A stretch of 47,010 bases of DNA from Pseudomonadota bacterium (lineage in GTDB: Bacteria > Pseudomonadota > Alphaproteobacteria > Rhizobiales > Devosiaceae): positions 1-47,010 of the forward strand of contig JAEZKB010000169.1 of NCBI GenBank assembly GCA_023415605.1. The letters are read 5' to 3'. Made by a program: the position numbers and the translations under genes. The notes below the pieces were generated by a model. That model made no database searches. It saw nothing but the letters and a program-made list of their open reading frames with translations, and was not told where the DNA came from. This document shows positions 7,767-16,005 of the stretch, in pieces. Position 1 is the first letter of the stretch; each line of letters begins with the position of its first letter.

Positions 7767-9401
7767 GTGGCAAATTCGATGCGTTTCCTGGCGCGCCGGA
7801 CGCTGCTGGCGGTTGCCGACTATGCGGTGACCAACCCGCTCATCCGCTGGACCTGGACCGGGCCGTCGAACGAGGAGCTGGTCGGCGCGCTGGGCGAGTT
7901 CCGCCCCTCCGACCGCGAGACCGTGCTGGAGATGATGCAGGGCCGCTACCTGCTTTCGTCCAAGCTGGTGGATACGCACGGCGTCTCGCCGTTCTCGGTG
8001 GATATCGAGCACCATGATTGGCTCGACGACCTCCATACATTCGCCTGGCTGCGGCATTTCCGCGATGCGCGCACCGAGGAAGAGCGGCGCTTTGCCCGCA
8101 CGCTGACGCTCGACTGGATCGGTCGCGAAGGCAATTTCAACCGCACCACCTGGGGCCCGTCACAGACCGCGCGGCGGGTGCTCAACTGGCTGCGGCACTT
8201 CAACATTCTCGTCGAGGGCGCCACCACCGAGCAGCAGCAGACGATTTCGCGTTCGCTCTCGACGCAGATCCAGTCGCTGAAACTGCGCGGCGTGCTGGCC
8301 AACGATCCGGTCGATGCGCTGCTGGCCGCGATTGCCCTTGTCGGTGTCGCCCTCTGCAACGAGCGGGGCGAGAACGACGTCTATCCGCGTCTCAAACGCG
8401 TGCACCGGCTGCTCGATACGCAGATCGACGACGACGGCATGCACCTGTCGCGCTGCGCCAAGCAGCAGGTGCAGATCCTGGTCGAGTTGATCACCGTCAA
8501 GCAGGCGCTGCGGCGGCTCTACGAGCAATATGCCAACGAGTTCACCGAGACGCTCGAAAAGATGCACCGGGCGCTCGATGCGGTATCGCTGGGCACCGGT
8601 GAGCCGGGCTATTTCAACGGCACCGGGCAGATGCCGCACGATCTCATCGTCGCCGTACAGGCGCAGAGCCCGGCCCGCGCCCGGACTACCGGCATCACCG
8701 GCGGCTATGGGCGGCTGATCTCGGGCCGTTCGATCGTTGTCGCCGATTCCGGGCTGGTGCCGCCGCCAGAATTTGCCCGCCACGCCCATGCCGGGGCGCT
8801 GAGCTTCGAGTTCAGCCATGGCCGCGACCTCGTGGTGTGCAATTGCGGGCCGGCGCCGGCCGGGCTCGATGGCGACAACACGCTTTTCCGGCAGGGCATC
8901 GCCCATTCGGCTCCGACCATCAACGCGCTCTCGGCTGCGGCTATCGGCACCACCGGTTCGCTCAATGGCCGGCTGCTGCAGATCGGCCATGACGCCGAAC
9001 TCGAAGCCTACCAAGCCGACCTGTCGCTGATGATGCGGTCGCATGGCTACGAGGACCGTTTCGGTGTGGTGCTCGAGCGCAGCATCACGCTGATGTCGGA
9101 AGGCAAGACGCTGGTCGGGCAAGACAAGTTCATCCATTCGCGCCGCGTCTCGGGCGCCTGCGCCATCCGTTTCCACCTGGCGCACCAGACCGAGGTGCAA
9201 CAGTCGGACGACCTGCTGCGGCTCAAACTCTCCTCGGGCGCGGTCTGGACCTTCCTTTGGGAAGGCGCCGATATGCGCATCGAAGACAGCGTCCGCCAGT
9301 CCGCCTATTTCGGCTTCCACCGCACCAAGCAGATCGTCCTCGACGTGCTGGCGGCGGACGCCAACGAAGTCAGCTGGATCTTCACGCTCGAAGAGGGCTG
9401 A
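7767..9401 (+). CDS. Heparinase II/III-like protein
   Basis: This 544-residue protein has the alpha-helical toroid (about 80-290; RFARTLTLDWIGR, WGPSQTARRVLNWLRHFNIL) and C-terminal beta-rich domain (about 320-540; GGYGRLISGRSIVVADSG, ARHAHAGALSFEFSHGRDLVVCNCG) of the heparinase II/III family. There is no obvious signal peptide, unlike secreted lyases, so a cytoplasmic or cell-envelope polysaccharide role is possible but unproven. It follows rsmB in many Hyphomicrobiales genomes. The start is GTG 7767 behind a purine-rich site; the Met four codons later is an alternative. Substrate unknown. Confidence 0.82.
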   Translation: MANSMRFLARRTLLAVADYAVTNPLIRWTWTGPSNEELVGALGEFRPSDRETVLEMMQGRYLLSSKLVDTHGVSPFSVDIEHHDWLDDLHTFAWLRHFRDARTEEERRFARTLTLDWIGREGNFNRTTWGPSQTARRVLNWLRHFNILVEGATTEQQQTISRSLSTQIQSLKLRGVLANDPVDALLAAIALVGVALCNERGENDVYPRLKRVHRLLDTQIDDDGMHLSRCAKQQVQILVELITVKQALRRLYEQYANEFTETLEKMHRALDAVSLGTGEPGYFNGTGQMPHDLIVAVQAQSPARARTTGITGGYGRLISGRSIVVADSGLVPPPEFARHAHAGALSFEFSHGRDLVVCNCGPAPAGLDGDNTLFRQGIAHSAPTINALSAAAIGTTGSLNGRLLQIGHDAELEAYQADLSLMMRSHGYEDRFGVVLERSITLMSEGKTLVGQDKFIHSRRVSGACAIRFHLAHQTEVQQSDDLLRLKLSSGAVWTFLWEGADMRIEDSVRQSAYFGFHRTKQIVLDVLAADANEVSWIFTLEEG

Positions 9402-9471
9402 GGCCAACGGGCGCTTGCACCTTTGCCCGAGCGAGCGCACCCTCGGCTGCAGGGCGTATTGCGAGCGCGCA

Positions 9472-10362
9472 ATGTCGGACAGAAAGCCTAACAGGACAGA
9501 GCCTGACGCGGACCAGAAAAGCACGCGACGGATCGGCTCTACCGGCGTCACGCTGACGCGGTTGCGTTCGGGCGATTTCGAGACTGTTCAGCCCGAACTG
9601 CCCGATTTTACGCTTTCGATCCTGCTGGCCGGTCGATCCCGGCCGTGGCGCGACCTAGGCGACGGCTTCGCCATTCCACAGGGCGCGGAGGGATTTCGCC
9701 ACCGGGGCGGCGGCATCCTGACTCCGGCCAAGACTCCGGTCGCATGGCGGGTTGAAGGCCGGCACGACTGTCTGGTGTTCTCGTTTCCCACCGGCACGTC
9801 TCAAACACTGCTCGAGGAGCTGCTCCCGCAGGGGCTTCCCGACCTCTATCGCCTCGTCGAGCGAGTGGTTCGAGATCCCGTCCTGCCGGTGCTCTCCAGA
9901 GAGCTGTGGGACATGAAGGAGGATGGCCTCACTATGCTCGAGGCGGACCATTCCGTTGCGCTGGTGCTGGCGCGCCTGGCCAGGCAAGCGCGCCCAGAGG
10001 GAGCGGCAGCCGCGTCCGCCTCCGGGCGGGCACAATTGTCGCCAGCCAACTTACGCCGCGCCAAGGAATTTCTGCAGGCGAACGTGGCGCGAGATCCAGC
10101 GCTCGACGAGATCGCGACCGCAACAGGACTCAGCCCGTTTCATTTCCTCCGCGGCTTCAAGGCCGCTACCGGGCGCACCCCGTTTCAGTGGCTGCAGGAC
10201 CTCAGGATCGAAATGGCCTGCGGGCTGCTTGCCGCGACCGACATGCCGATCGCTCAACTGGCGCTTGAAGTCGGCTTCAAGACCCAGAGTCATTTCGGCG
10301 TCGTCTTTCGCCGACTCACCGGAACGACGCCGGCGAGGTGGCGCGCGGAGATGCGAGAGTAA
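9472..10362 (+). CDS. AraC family transcriptional regulator
   Basis: This 296-residue protein has an N-terminal ligand or dimerisation domain without a clear family signature (about 20-180) and a C-terminal AraC double helix-turn-helix (about 195-296): DPALDEIATATGLSPFHFLRGFKAATGRTPFQWLQDLRI and MPIAQLALEVGFKTQSHFGVVFRRLTGTTPARW. Start ATG 9472 is chosen because the 19 residues upstream are non-homologous-looking and overlap the intergenic region. The next gene, a SnoaL-like protein 95 bp downstream on the same strand, is a plausible target or partner, but no operator was identified. Confidence 0.85.
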   Translation: MSDRKPNRTEPDADQKSTRRIGSTGVTLTRLRSGDFETVQPELPDFTLSILLAGRSRPWRDLGDGFAIPQGAEGFRHRGGGILTPAKTPVAWRVEGRHDCLVFSFPTGTSQTLLEELLPQGLPDLYRLVERVVRDPVLPVLSRELWDMKEDGLTMLEADHSVALVLARLARQARPEGAAAASASGRAQLSPANLRRAKEFLQANVARDPALDEIATATGLSPFHFLRGFKAATGRTPFQWLQDLRIEMACGLLAATDMPIAQLALEVGFKTQSHFGVVFRRLTGTTPARWRAEMRE

Positions 10363-10457
10363 TTCGCAACCAGCGGACATGGGGCGCAACCAGAGGAGAG
10401 AACCTGCCCGACCGACCTGCTAGTGCGCCTCAACCCGGCCCGGTGCCGGTCAACGCA

Positions 10458-10898
10458 ATGCGAAAGTCGTCGAAAATGCAATCTCCAGCCGTGTCGGAAA
10501 AGCCCGCAGTCACGTCACCCATCGCCGTCATCGAAGCAGCCTACGCTGCCTATGCGCGTCGGGACTTCGCTGCCATTCTCTCGTTGTACGATCCCAAATG
10601 CGAGCTTGAGCAATCGGGTCTTCTCCCCTGGGGTGGCACCTACCACGGCCACCTTGGACTTCAGCATTTTTTTGAGCAGCTCACCGCCGCCATCGATACG
10701 CAGATCGTCGACGAGACGCTGTTCGAAGCGGGGGACAAGGTCATCAGCATCGGCCGCACGAAGGGGGTCGCTCGCGCGAGCGGCACTCCATTCGAACTCC
10801 CGGCCGTGCACGTCTATACGGTCAAGAATGGCCGCATCAGCCGGTTCGAAGCCTATGTGGACACGCCGGCAATGCGGTTGGCGCTCGACCGCTCCTAG
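10458..10898 (+). CDS. SnoaL-like / NTF2-fold protein
   Basis: This 146-residue protein contains a typical SnoaL-like (nuclear transport factor 2 fold) domain: AVIEAAYAAYARRDFAAILSLYDPKCELEQS, YHGHLGLQHFFEQLTAAID, and the terminal strand HVYTVKNGRISRFEAYVDT. Such proteins are small alpha+beta barrels acting as isomerases, hydrolases or ligand-binding proteins; substrate cannot be inferred. Possible starts are ATG 10458 or ATG 10476; the longer in-frame extension overlapping the AraC gene is unlikely. It probably forms a unit with the preceding AraC gene. Confidence 0.75.
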   Translation: MRKSSKMQSPAVSEKPAVTSPIAVIEAAYAAYARRDFAAILSLYDPKCELEQSGLLPWGGTYHGHLGLQHFFEQLTAAIDTQIVDETLFEAGDKVISIGRTKGVARASGTPFELPAVHVYTVKNGRISRFEAYVDTPAMRLALDRS

Positions 10899-10917
10899 TT
10901 GCCACTGGCCCGCACAG

Positions 10918-11607
10918 CTAGACGCGCACTTCGTCGCCGCCGCGGTCGCTGCCGCGGAGGGCGGCGATGATGATGCCGACGTAGATCAGAGCGACGAGCA
11001 CAATGACGAGCCATCCAGGCAGGGGGCCCAGGGCAGCCTGGCCGAGGATGGCGGCGCCGGGCCGCACGGGATCGGTGGGCGCGCCGCCCTGGAGCTGCGG
11101 AGACGTGATCTTCAACAGCCAGGCTGCCAGCACGATCACATACATCCAGATATAGTTGCGTCGCAGGCGGCGGCGTACCGCGAGGCCGAACGAGATGCGG
11201 AACGTCGGGTGCCGCAGATCCTGCGCCAGCATGGCGAGCCAGGGCTCGGGCCTGGATTCACCCGTGGCGGCGAAGAGCTGTCCGAAATAGTGCCGCTCGA
11301 ACTGGCGTACGCGCATGCGATAGACGTCGTAGAAGCGGTAGCGGCGGGCCTCCACGCCAAGCAGCAGGGTCACGAGGAGCATGGCAAAGATCAGCACGCC
11401 ATGGTGAGCGGTCGGCGTGGCCAGCGAGACCGAGAGGAGGGCGGCGACCACGGTAATCGCCCAGTTGCTGGTCTGGTCGAGCCGGTCGCGCCAACTGGTC
11501 ATCCGCCCCATCTCGGCGCGATAGTAATGCACCATGGCATTGGTGGCTTCCGCCGGCGTCGAGGGAAGCGTTGCGCTAACGGGCGACGATGAGACGAGCG
11601 CATCCAT
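10918..11607 (-). CDS. DUF2270 membrane protein
   Basis: This 229-residue protein matches DUF2270: VHYYRAEMGRMTSWRDRLDQTSNWAIT, followed by a helix pair (about 49-83), then LLLGVEARRYRFYDVYRMRVRQFERHYF, and two more helices near 151-170 and 197-219. The family is of unknown function and appears widely in bacteria and archaea. It is divergent from the SLC13 permease with a 124-bp gap. Start is uncertain: Met1 at 11607 or Met25 at 11535, just before the conserved HYYRAE segment. Confidence 0.75.
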   Translation of the reverse strand: MDALVSSSPVSATLPSTPAEATNAMVHYYRAEMGRMTSWRDRLDQTSNWAITVVAALLSVSLATPTAHHGVLIFAMLLVTLLLGVEARRYRFYDVYRMRVRQFERHYFGQLFAATGESRPEPWLAMLAQDLRHPTFRISFGLAVRRRLRRNYIWMYVIVLAAWLLKITSPQLQGGAPTDPVRPGAAILGQAALGPLPGWLVIVLVALIYVGIIIAALRGSDRGGDEVRV

Positions 11608-11731
11608 GAGTGCTGAGACAGCGGAGAACCTTTTTTGGTTCCCTATGTGGGCGCTTCAGCAGCGAAAAAAGAATCTCGCGCCTGGGTCCTCACAGTAGGC
11701 TACATCGGCGTTTGCGTTGTCTGGAGGACCC

Positions 11732-13501
11732 ATGACGCTACCCCAAACCCTGTCGTTCGCTGTGATCGCCTGCATGATGCTCGCCTTCATCTGGGGGCGC
11801 GTCCGCTACGACGTGGTTGCCGCGGTCGGGCTGCTGGCGGCCGTCGCAGCGGGGATCGTGCCGTTCGACAAGGCGTTCACCGGCTTTGCGGATGATATCG
11901 TGATCATCGTCGGGAGCGCCCTGGTGGTCAGCGCGGCCGTATCGCGGTCGGGGATCATGGAATTGGCGCTGCAACGTTGGGCGCCGAACCTGACGTCCCC
12001 GCGATTGCAGCTCATCATGCTGGTGACGACGGTCGCGGTGCTGTCCGCCTTCGTCAAGAATATCGGCGCGCTGGCCATCATGATCCCGATCGCTTTCCAG
12101 TTCGCGCGGCGCTCGAACGTTTCTCCATCGATGTTCCTGATGCCGATGGCGTTCGCCTCGCTGCTGGGTGGGCTCACCACGCAGGTGGGCACCTCGCCCA
12201 ACATCATCGTCAGCCGCGTTCGCGAGGACCTGACAGGGCAGAGTTTCTCGATGTTCGACTTCACGCCCGCCGGCCTGGCGCTGACGGCGGCGGGCCTGGT
12301 GTTTCTGTCGCTGTTCTACTGGCTGTTGCCGGACCGGCGCCGCGAGGGACTGAGCGTCGACGAGGTCATCGAGATCAAGAACTATACGACCGAGGCCATC
12401 GTGACAGAGACCTCGGCGGTGCTGGACAAGACCGTCAGCGACCTGCAGAAGCTCGGTGGTGGCCGGGTGATGGTGACCGCCATCGTCAGCCCCGACAAGC
12501 GCCGCCGCCGCATCCCGTTTCCCGACGCTACCCTGAAACTGGGCGATCGCATCCTGATGGAAGGTGAGCCGGAGGCACTCGACAAGGCCGTCGAGCAGGG
12601 CGGTCTGATTCTGTCCGAGCGCGAGCAGGCAGCCAGTGCCAACAACCTTGTTTCCATCGAAGCGATCATCGGGCCCAAGTCGCCGCTGATCGGCACGAAT
12701 GCCAGCCAATATGCGCTGTTCGAGCGCACTTCACTTAACCTTCTCGCCGTCAGCCGGCGCGACAAACGGTTCTCGGAGCGGTTGAGCCATATCTTCCTGG
12801 AGGCGGGCGACGTCATCCTGCTGCAGGGACCGTCCGACGCGATCGGCGAGCAGATGCGGATGCTCGATCTGCTTCCGCTGGCCGAGCGCCAGCTCAAGCT
12901 TGGCGTCGCGCGGCAGCGCTGGCTGCCTCTCGCCATCCTTGCCGCCGCGATGGTGCTCACCGCTTTCGGCATCGTGCCGGTGTCGATCGCCTTCTTCGGC
13001 GCTGCCGTGGCCGTCGTGGCTTCTGGAGCCCTGCCGCTCCGGGACGTCTATGGGCAGATCGACGGCCCGATCCTCCTCCTGCTGGCGGCGCTCATTCCGG
13101 TCAGCGACAGCCTCAGGGAGACGGGGGCGACGGACCTGATCGCACAGGGACTCTCGGGTCTTTCGGCCGGCCTTCCCCCCATCGCGGCGCTGGCGATCAT
13201 CATGGTTGCGGCGATGGCGGTCACGCCGTTTCTCAACAATGCCGCGACTGTGCTGGTCATGGCGCCGATCGCCGCGACTTTCGCTTCCGGCCTCGGGTTG
13301 AAGCCGGATGCCTTCCTGATGGCGGTCGCTATCGGCGCGGGCTGCGACTTCCTCACGCCGATCGGCCATCAGTGCAACACGCTGGTCATGGGTCCGGGCG
13401 GCTATCGCTTCGGCGACTATTCCCGGCTCGGGCTACCGCTATCCGTGCTGGTGGTCGTCGTCGGGGTGCTCGTGTTGTCCGTCGTCTGGCCGTTGACCTA
13501 G
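11732..13501 (+). CDS. SLC13/DASS family permease with two RCK_C (TrkA-C) domains
   Basis: This 589-residue inner-membrane transporter has the divalent-anion:sodium symporter fold split by a cytoplasmic insert. The first half carries FVKNIGALAIMIP near residue 106 and GTSPNII near 152; the second carries TPFLNNAATVLVMAPIA near 497 and IGHQCNTLVMGPGGY near 543, giving two pseudo-symmetric substrate/ion motifs. Between them (about 205-385) are two TrkA-C-like modules, including the stretches RVMVTAIVSPD and LGDRILMEGEPEALDKA. Substrate could be sulfate, a dicarboxylate or another anion. GGAGG (11723-11727) five bases before the ATG fixes the start. Its stop shares CTAG with the convergent HNH gene. 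Confidence 0.88.
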   Translation: MTLPQTLSFAVIACMMLAFIWGRVRYDVVAAVGLLAAVAAGIVPFDKAFTGFADDIVIIVGSALVVSAAVSRSGIMELALQRWAPNLTSPRLQLIMLVTTVAVLSAFVKNIGALAIMIPIAFQFARRSNVSPSMFLMPMAFASLLGGLTTQVGTSPNIIVSRVREDLTGQSFSMFDFTPAGLALTAAGLVFLSLFYWLLPDRRREGLSVDEVIEIKNYTTEAIVTETSAVLDKTVSDLQKLGGGRVMVTAIVSPDKRRRRIPFPDATLKLGDRILMEGEPEALDKAVEQGGLILSEREQAASANNLVSIEAIIGPKSPLIGTNASQYALFERTSLNLLAVSRRDKRFSERLSHIFLEAGDVILLQGPSDAIGEQMRMLDLLPLAERQLKLGVARQRWLPLAILAAAMVLTAFGIVPVSIAFFGAAVAVVASGALPLRDVYGQIDGPILLLLAALIPVSDSLRETGATDLIAQGLSGLSAGLPPIAALAIIMVAAMAVTPFLNNAATVLVMAPIAATFASGLGLKPDAFLMAVAIGAGCDFLTPIGHQCNTLVMGPGGYRFGDYSRLGLPLSVLVVVVGVLVLSVVWPLT

Positions 13502-14205
13502 GCCACGACGACGCGCCGCCGGGTGAAGGCTTCCGCCGAAGATTTTTCCACGTGGACGTCACGGTTGATGACCTGCAGGTTGGGCCGTCCCCAGAAGTTG
13601 AGGAGTTCGGGCCAGGGCAGGTCGCGATGCTCGCGCCAGACGCGGAAGAGCGGGACGCGATGATCGACCTCCGAGGTCTTCCAGAGGCGGGCGCCGCTGG
13701 TGGCGCATTTGCGGCCCTGCAGCTTGCGCAGGAGCTTGGCGTGGTCGCTCGGAGCGTTCCAGAGCTGCCAGGCGGTCACGCAGGCGGTGTGCCAGCTGGC
13801 ATTCTTGTTGGGACCGCGATCCCAGAGATCCAGGTGCCAGCCGAGCCGGTAGACCGGCTGCCCGCAAACGCAGCAATAGCCAGGGCCACGGGAGAACTGC
13901 TCCTCGCGGAAGGGCGCGGGCGGCGCACGGAAGCTCGCCGGCAGATCCGTCTCGCCATCGCTCTTGAGGCGCCAGGTCCAGCCTGCGGGCGTGCCGCTTT
14001 TGGCGGCGAGGGCGCGGGCCAGCTTGTCGGCCCGCAGCGGATGCGCGCGCCAGTAGCTGTCGGCGGCGAGACGCGGAGTCGGTGGGGTCCAGCGGCGGTT
14101 GAGGGCGTGAGTGAGCACGGGCCCCGGAAAGATATCGGGCAGCGCCTTGGCAAGGCGGAGCTTTGCCTGCTCGTTCCGGATCGCCAGGGTTTCGGCCAGT
14201 TTCAT
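13498..14205 (-). CDS. HNH-type nuclease-like protein
   Basis: This 235-residue protein has cysteines C111/C114 (CCVCGQ), a WHTAC stretch with C142, C167, then SEVDHRVPLFRVW with the Asp181-His182 pair, N209 in NLQVINRDVHVEKS and His218. This is the order expected of a zinc-stabilised HNH (beta-beta-alpha metal) nuclease. The N-terminal 100 residues are Arg/Ala-rich without a recognised domain. ATG 14205 is preferred to a start at 14292 because MKLAETLAIRNEQAKLRLA looks like a natural helical N-terminus, but no strong ribosome-binding site is seen. No methyltransferase or immunity gene is adjacent, so a restriction role is not supported. Confidence 0.65.
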   Translation of the reverse strand: MKLAETLAIRNEQAKLRLAKALPDIFPGPVLTHALNRRWTPPTPRLAADSYWRAHPLRADKLARALAAKSGTPAGWTWRLKSDGETDLPASFRAPPAPFREEQFSRGPGYCCVCGQPVYRLGWHLDLWDRGPNKNASWHTACVTAWQLWNAPSDHAKLLRKLQGRKCATSGARLWKTSEVDHRVPLFRVWREHRDLPWPELLNFWGRPNLQVINRDVHVEKSSAEAFTRRRVVVA

Positions 14206-14302
14206 GTGCCGGACTGTGCCATGCGGGCGTAAACAGATCGTCGCATCGCTGGGGAACAGCCCCGGGGACGACGCCGTTTGCTCGGAGAACAAGGAGGCGC
14301 AG

Positions 14303-15004
14303 GTGGCTGACTATACGCTTTACTATTGGTCGGTGCCGTTTCGCGGGCAGTTCGTGCGGGCGGTGCTGGCTTTCGCCGGCAAGACCTGGACCGAGGGCGG
14401 CGATAGCGCCATCGCCAAGTTGATGGACGGGCCGGTCGAAAAGATGCCGGTGCCGTTCATGGGGCCGCCGGTGCTCGTCGACAAGGCCGCCGACTTCGCC
14501 GTCTCGGAAATGCCGGCCATCGTGCTCTATCTGGGCGAGACGCTCGACCTGCTGCCGAAGTCGCCGCAGCTCCGCGCGCTGACGATGAAAGTGGTCAACG
14601 ACGCCAATGACGCGATCGACGAGATCACCCTCCAGGGTGGGCGCGACATGTGGAGCGAAAACCGCTGGAAGAAATCGGCGCCGCGGGTCGCCAAATGGAT
14701 GAGCCTCTGGGAAGAACTGGGCCGGCGGCACGGGCTGACCGAAGACAGCGGTTACCTGCTCGGGACCGATGAGCCGGGCATTGCCGATGTGGTGACGGCG
14801 ACGCTCTGGACCACGATGGCCGAGCGGTTCAGCCGCATCGCGGCTCTGCTCGAGGAGACGGCGCCGAGAACGGCGGCACTGTCGCGGCGAATCTATGAGC
14901 TGCCGAAACTCGAGGCGCTGGCGAAGAAGACGCGCAAGGACTACGGCGACGACTATGCCGGCGGGCAGATCGGTGTGTCGATGGCCAAGGTGCTCAACGA
15001 CTGA
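14303..15004 (+). CDS. Glutathione S-transferase family protein
   Basis: This 233-residue protein has a thioredoxin-like N-terminal domain (VADYTLYYWSVPFRGQFVRAVLAFAGKTW, with VPVPFMGPPVLVD-type strand and SEMPAIVLYLGETL) and an alpha-helical C-terminal domain (about 95-230; YLLGTDEPGIADVVTATLW). The SEMPAI stretch corresponds to the usual Glu-Ser glutathione-contact motif in shuffled form. GTG 14303 is chosen as start because AAGGAGG sits at 14291-14297, six bases upstream. Likely role is glutathione conjugation or peroxide/xenobiotic handling; substrate unknown. Confidence 0.82.
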   Translation: MADYTLYYWSVPFRGQFVRAVLAFAGKTWTEGGDSAIAKLMDGPVEKMPVPFMGPPVLVDKAADFAVSEMPAIVLYLGETLDLLPKSPQLRALTMKVVNDANDAIDEITLQGGRDMWSENRWKKSAPRVAKWMSLWEELGRRHGLTEDSGYLLGTDEPGIADVVTATLWTTMAERFSRIAALLEETAPRTAALSRRIYELPKLEALAKKTRKDYGDDYAGGQIGVSMAKVLND

Positions 15005-15026
15005 TCTGCCCGCATGGCCGGATGGC

Positions 15027-15527
15027 TCAAGCCTCGCCGCTGAGCACCTTGTCGAGCTGCTCGAACTGTTCGGGGAAGCCGCCGGTGCTGCCCGATTCCA
15101 GGGCCGCGTCGAGCGCCTCCTTGCTGGGGTATAGGTCGGTTATGACGAGATGCGTCTTGCCGTCCTTCTCGGTGAACGTCGCGGTGGTGACCGAACCGTC
15201 TTCGCCGCCCTCCTCATTGGTCCAGACGATCCGGCTTGGTGGCGTCACGTCGAGATATCTGCCGAAGAACGCAATGGGTTCGTCGTGACCGGGCACGGCA
15301 AAGAGGAGGCGGTAGGTGCCGCCGGTGCGCGCATCGACCTCGCAACCGACGAGGTTGATGCCGAAGGATTTCGGCGCCCACCAGCGCATCAGCAGTTCGG
15401 GCGTGGTCCAGGCCTTGAACACCAGGTGCGCCGGCCCATTAAAGCTGCGGGTGACCGTCAGTTCGCGGTCGGAGTTACGCTCGGTCGTGGTCTCGTATCG
15501 GGGGTTACCGGTCCTCATCGCGTCCAA
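15027..15527 (-). CDS. SRPBCC / AHSA1-type START-like protein
   Basis: This 166-residue protein is a helix-grip (SRPBCC, AHSA1 subgroup) protein: TVTRSFNGPAHLVFKAWTTPELLMRWW, GGTYRLLF, PPSRIVWTNE, TTATFTEKDGKTHLVI and a long C-terminal helix. Such proteins bind hydrophobic ligands. The gene overlaps the end of the upstream ArsR gene by about 20 nt, forming the very common ArsR-SRPBCC two-gene unit, so it is almost certainly controlled by that repressor. Start could be the first Met (15527) or the Met three codons later (15518). Confidence 0.85.
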   Translation of the reverse strand: MDAMRTGNPRYETTTERNSDRELTVTRSFNGPAHLVFKAWTTPELLMRWWAPKSFGINLVGCEVDARTGGTYRLLFAVPGHDEPIAFFGRYLDVTPPSRIVWTNEEGGEDGSVTTATFTEKDGKTHLVITDLYPSKEALDAALESGSTGGFPEQFEQLDKVLSGEA

Positions 15528-15867
15528 CTTTGTTCTCCTCGTGTTTGAGTTCTTCGACGATGGCGTCGAGCGCGTTGAAGCGTTCGGCCCAGAGCTGGCG
15601 GTAGCGTTCGATCCAGGCGGCCTCGTCGGCGAGGCTTCGGGGGCCGAGGCGGCAGGTGCGGACGCGTCCGATCTTCTGCGTGGCGACGAGGCCTGCCTGT
15701 TCCAGCACGCTCACGTGCTTCTTCATGCCGGTGAGAGTCATGCCGAAGCGGTCGGCGAGCTGGGTGATGGACGCATCCGATCGCACCAGCTGTTCGAGCA
15801 CGCCGCGGCGGGTCGCGTCGGACAAGGCGGCAAAGGCATTATCTGTGCTGGGTTGAAACTGAACCAT
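15505..15867 (-). CDS. ArsR family winged-helix regulator
   Basis: This 120-residue protein starts MVQFQPSTDNAFAALSDATRRGVLEQL and has the ArsR winged helix ASITQLADRFGMTLTGMKKHVSVLEQAGLVATQKIGRVRTCRLG (about 33-77). No cysteine-pair metal site is visible, which fits the non-metal ArsR subgroup that pairs with SRPBCC genes. The start codon lies at the centre of an 18-bp perfect palindrome (15859-15876), so the repressor probably binds over its own translation start. It overlaps the downstream SRPBCC gene and is divergent from the HMGL-like gene. Confidence 0.9.
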   Translation of the reverse strand: MVQFQPSTDNAFAALSDATRRGVLEQLVRSDASITQLADRFGMTLTGMKKHVSVLEQAGLVATQKIGRVRTCRLGPRSLADEAAWIERYRQLWAERFNALDAIVEELKHEENKVGRDEDR

Positions 15868-15876
15868 ATGGTTCAG
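15859..15876. promoter_or_regulatory. Perfect palindrome over the ArsR start codon, probable operator
   Basis: CTGAACCATATGGTTCAG reads identically on both strands. The ArsR gene's ATG (complement of 15865-15867) is inside it. ArsR repressors bind dyad-symmetric sites near their own promoters, so autoregulation is the simplest reading; the promoter elements must lie within the next 130 bp toward the HMGL-like gene. Confidence 0.7.
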
Positions 15877-16005
15877 TATGCATTTGTGGGAGCGATCCGC
15901 AAGGGGTGCTTGGCCGGCCTAGTGTCGCGTGCGTCCGAAGGCGAAATTGACATTGTCTGTCAGGGGCATCCACAGTACCGGCTGGTCTGCAGGGAGGATC
16001 GCCGG

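Noticed and set aside
8160..9551. A 463-codon minus-strand frame opposite the heparinase-like gene
   Set aside because: Shadow; no start signal, no domain, and the heparinase-like reading is consistent through its length.
15316..16005. Long in-frame extension upstream of the HMGL-like gene
   Set aside because: It would read through the ArsR and SRPBCC genes on the other strand and lacks family features; the RBS-preceded ATG at 16006 explains the start.
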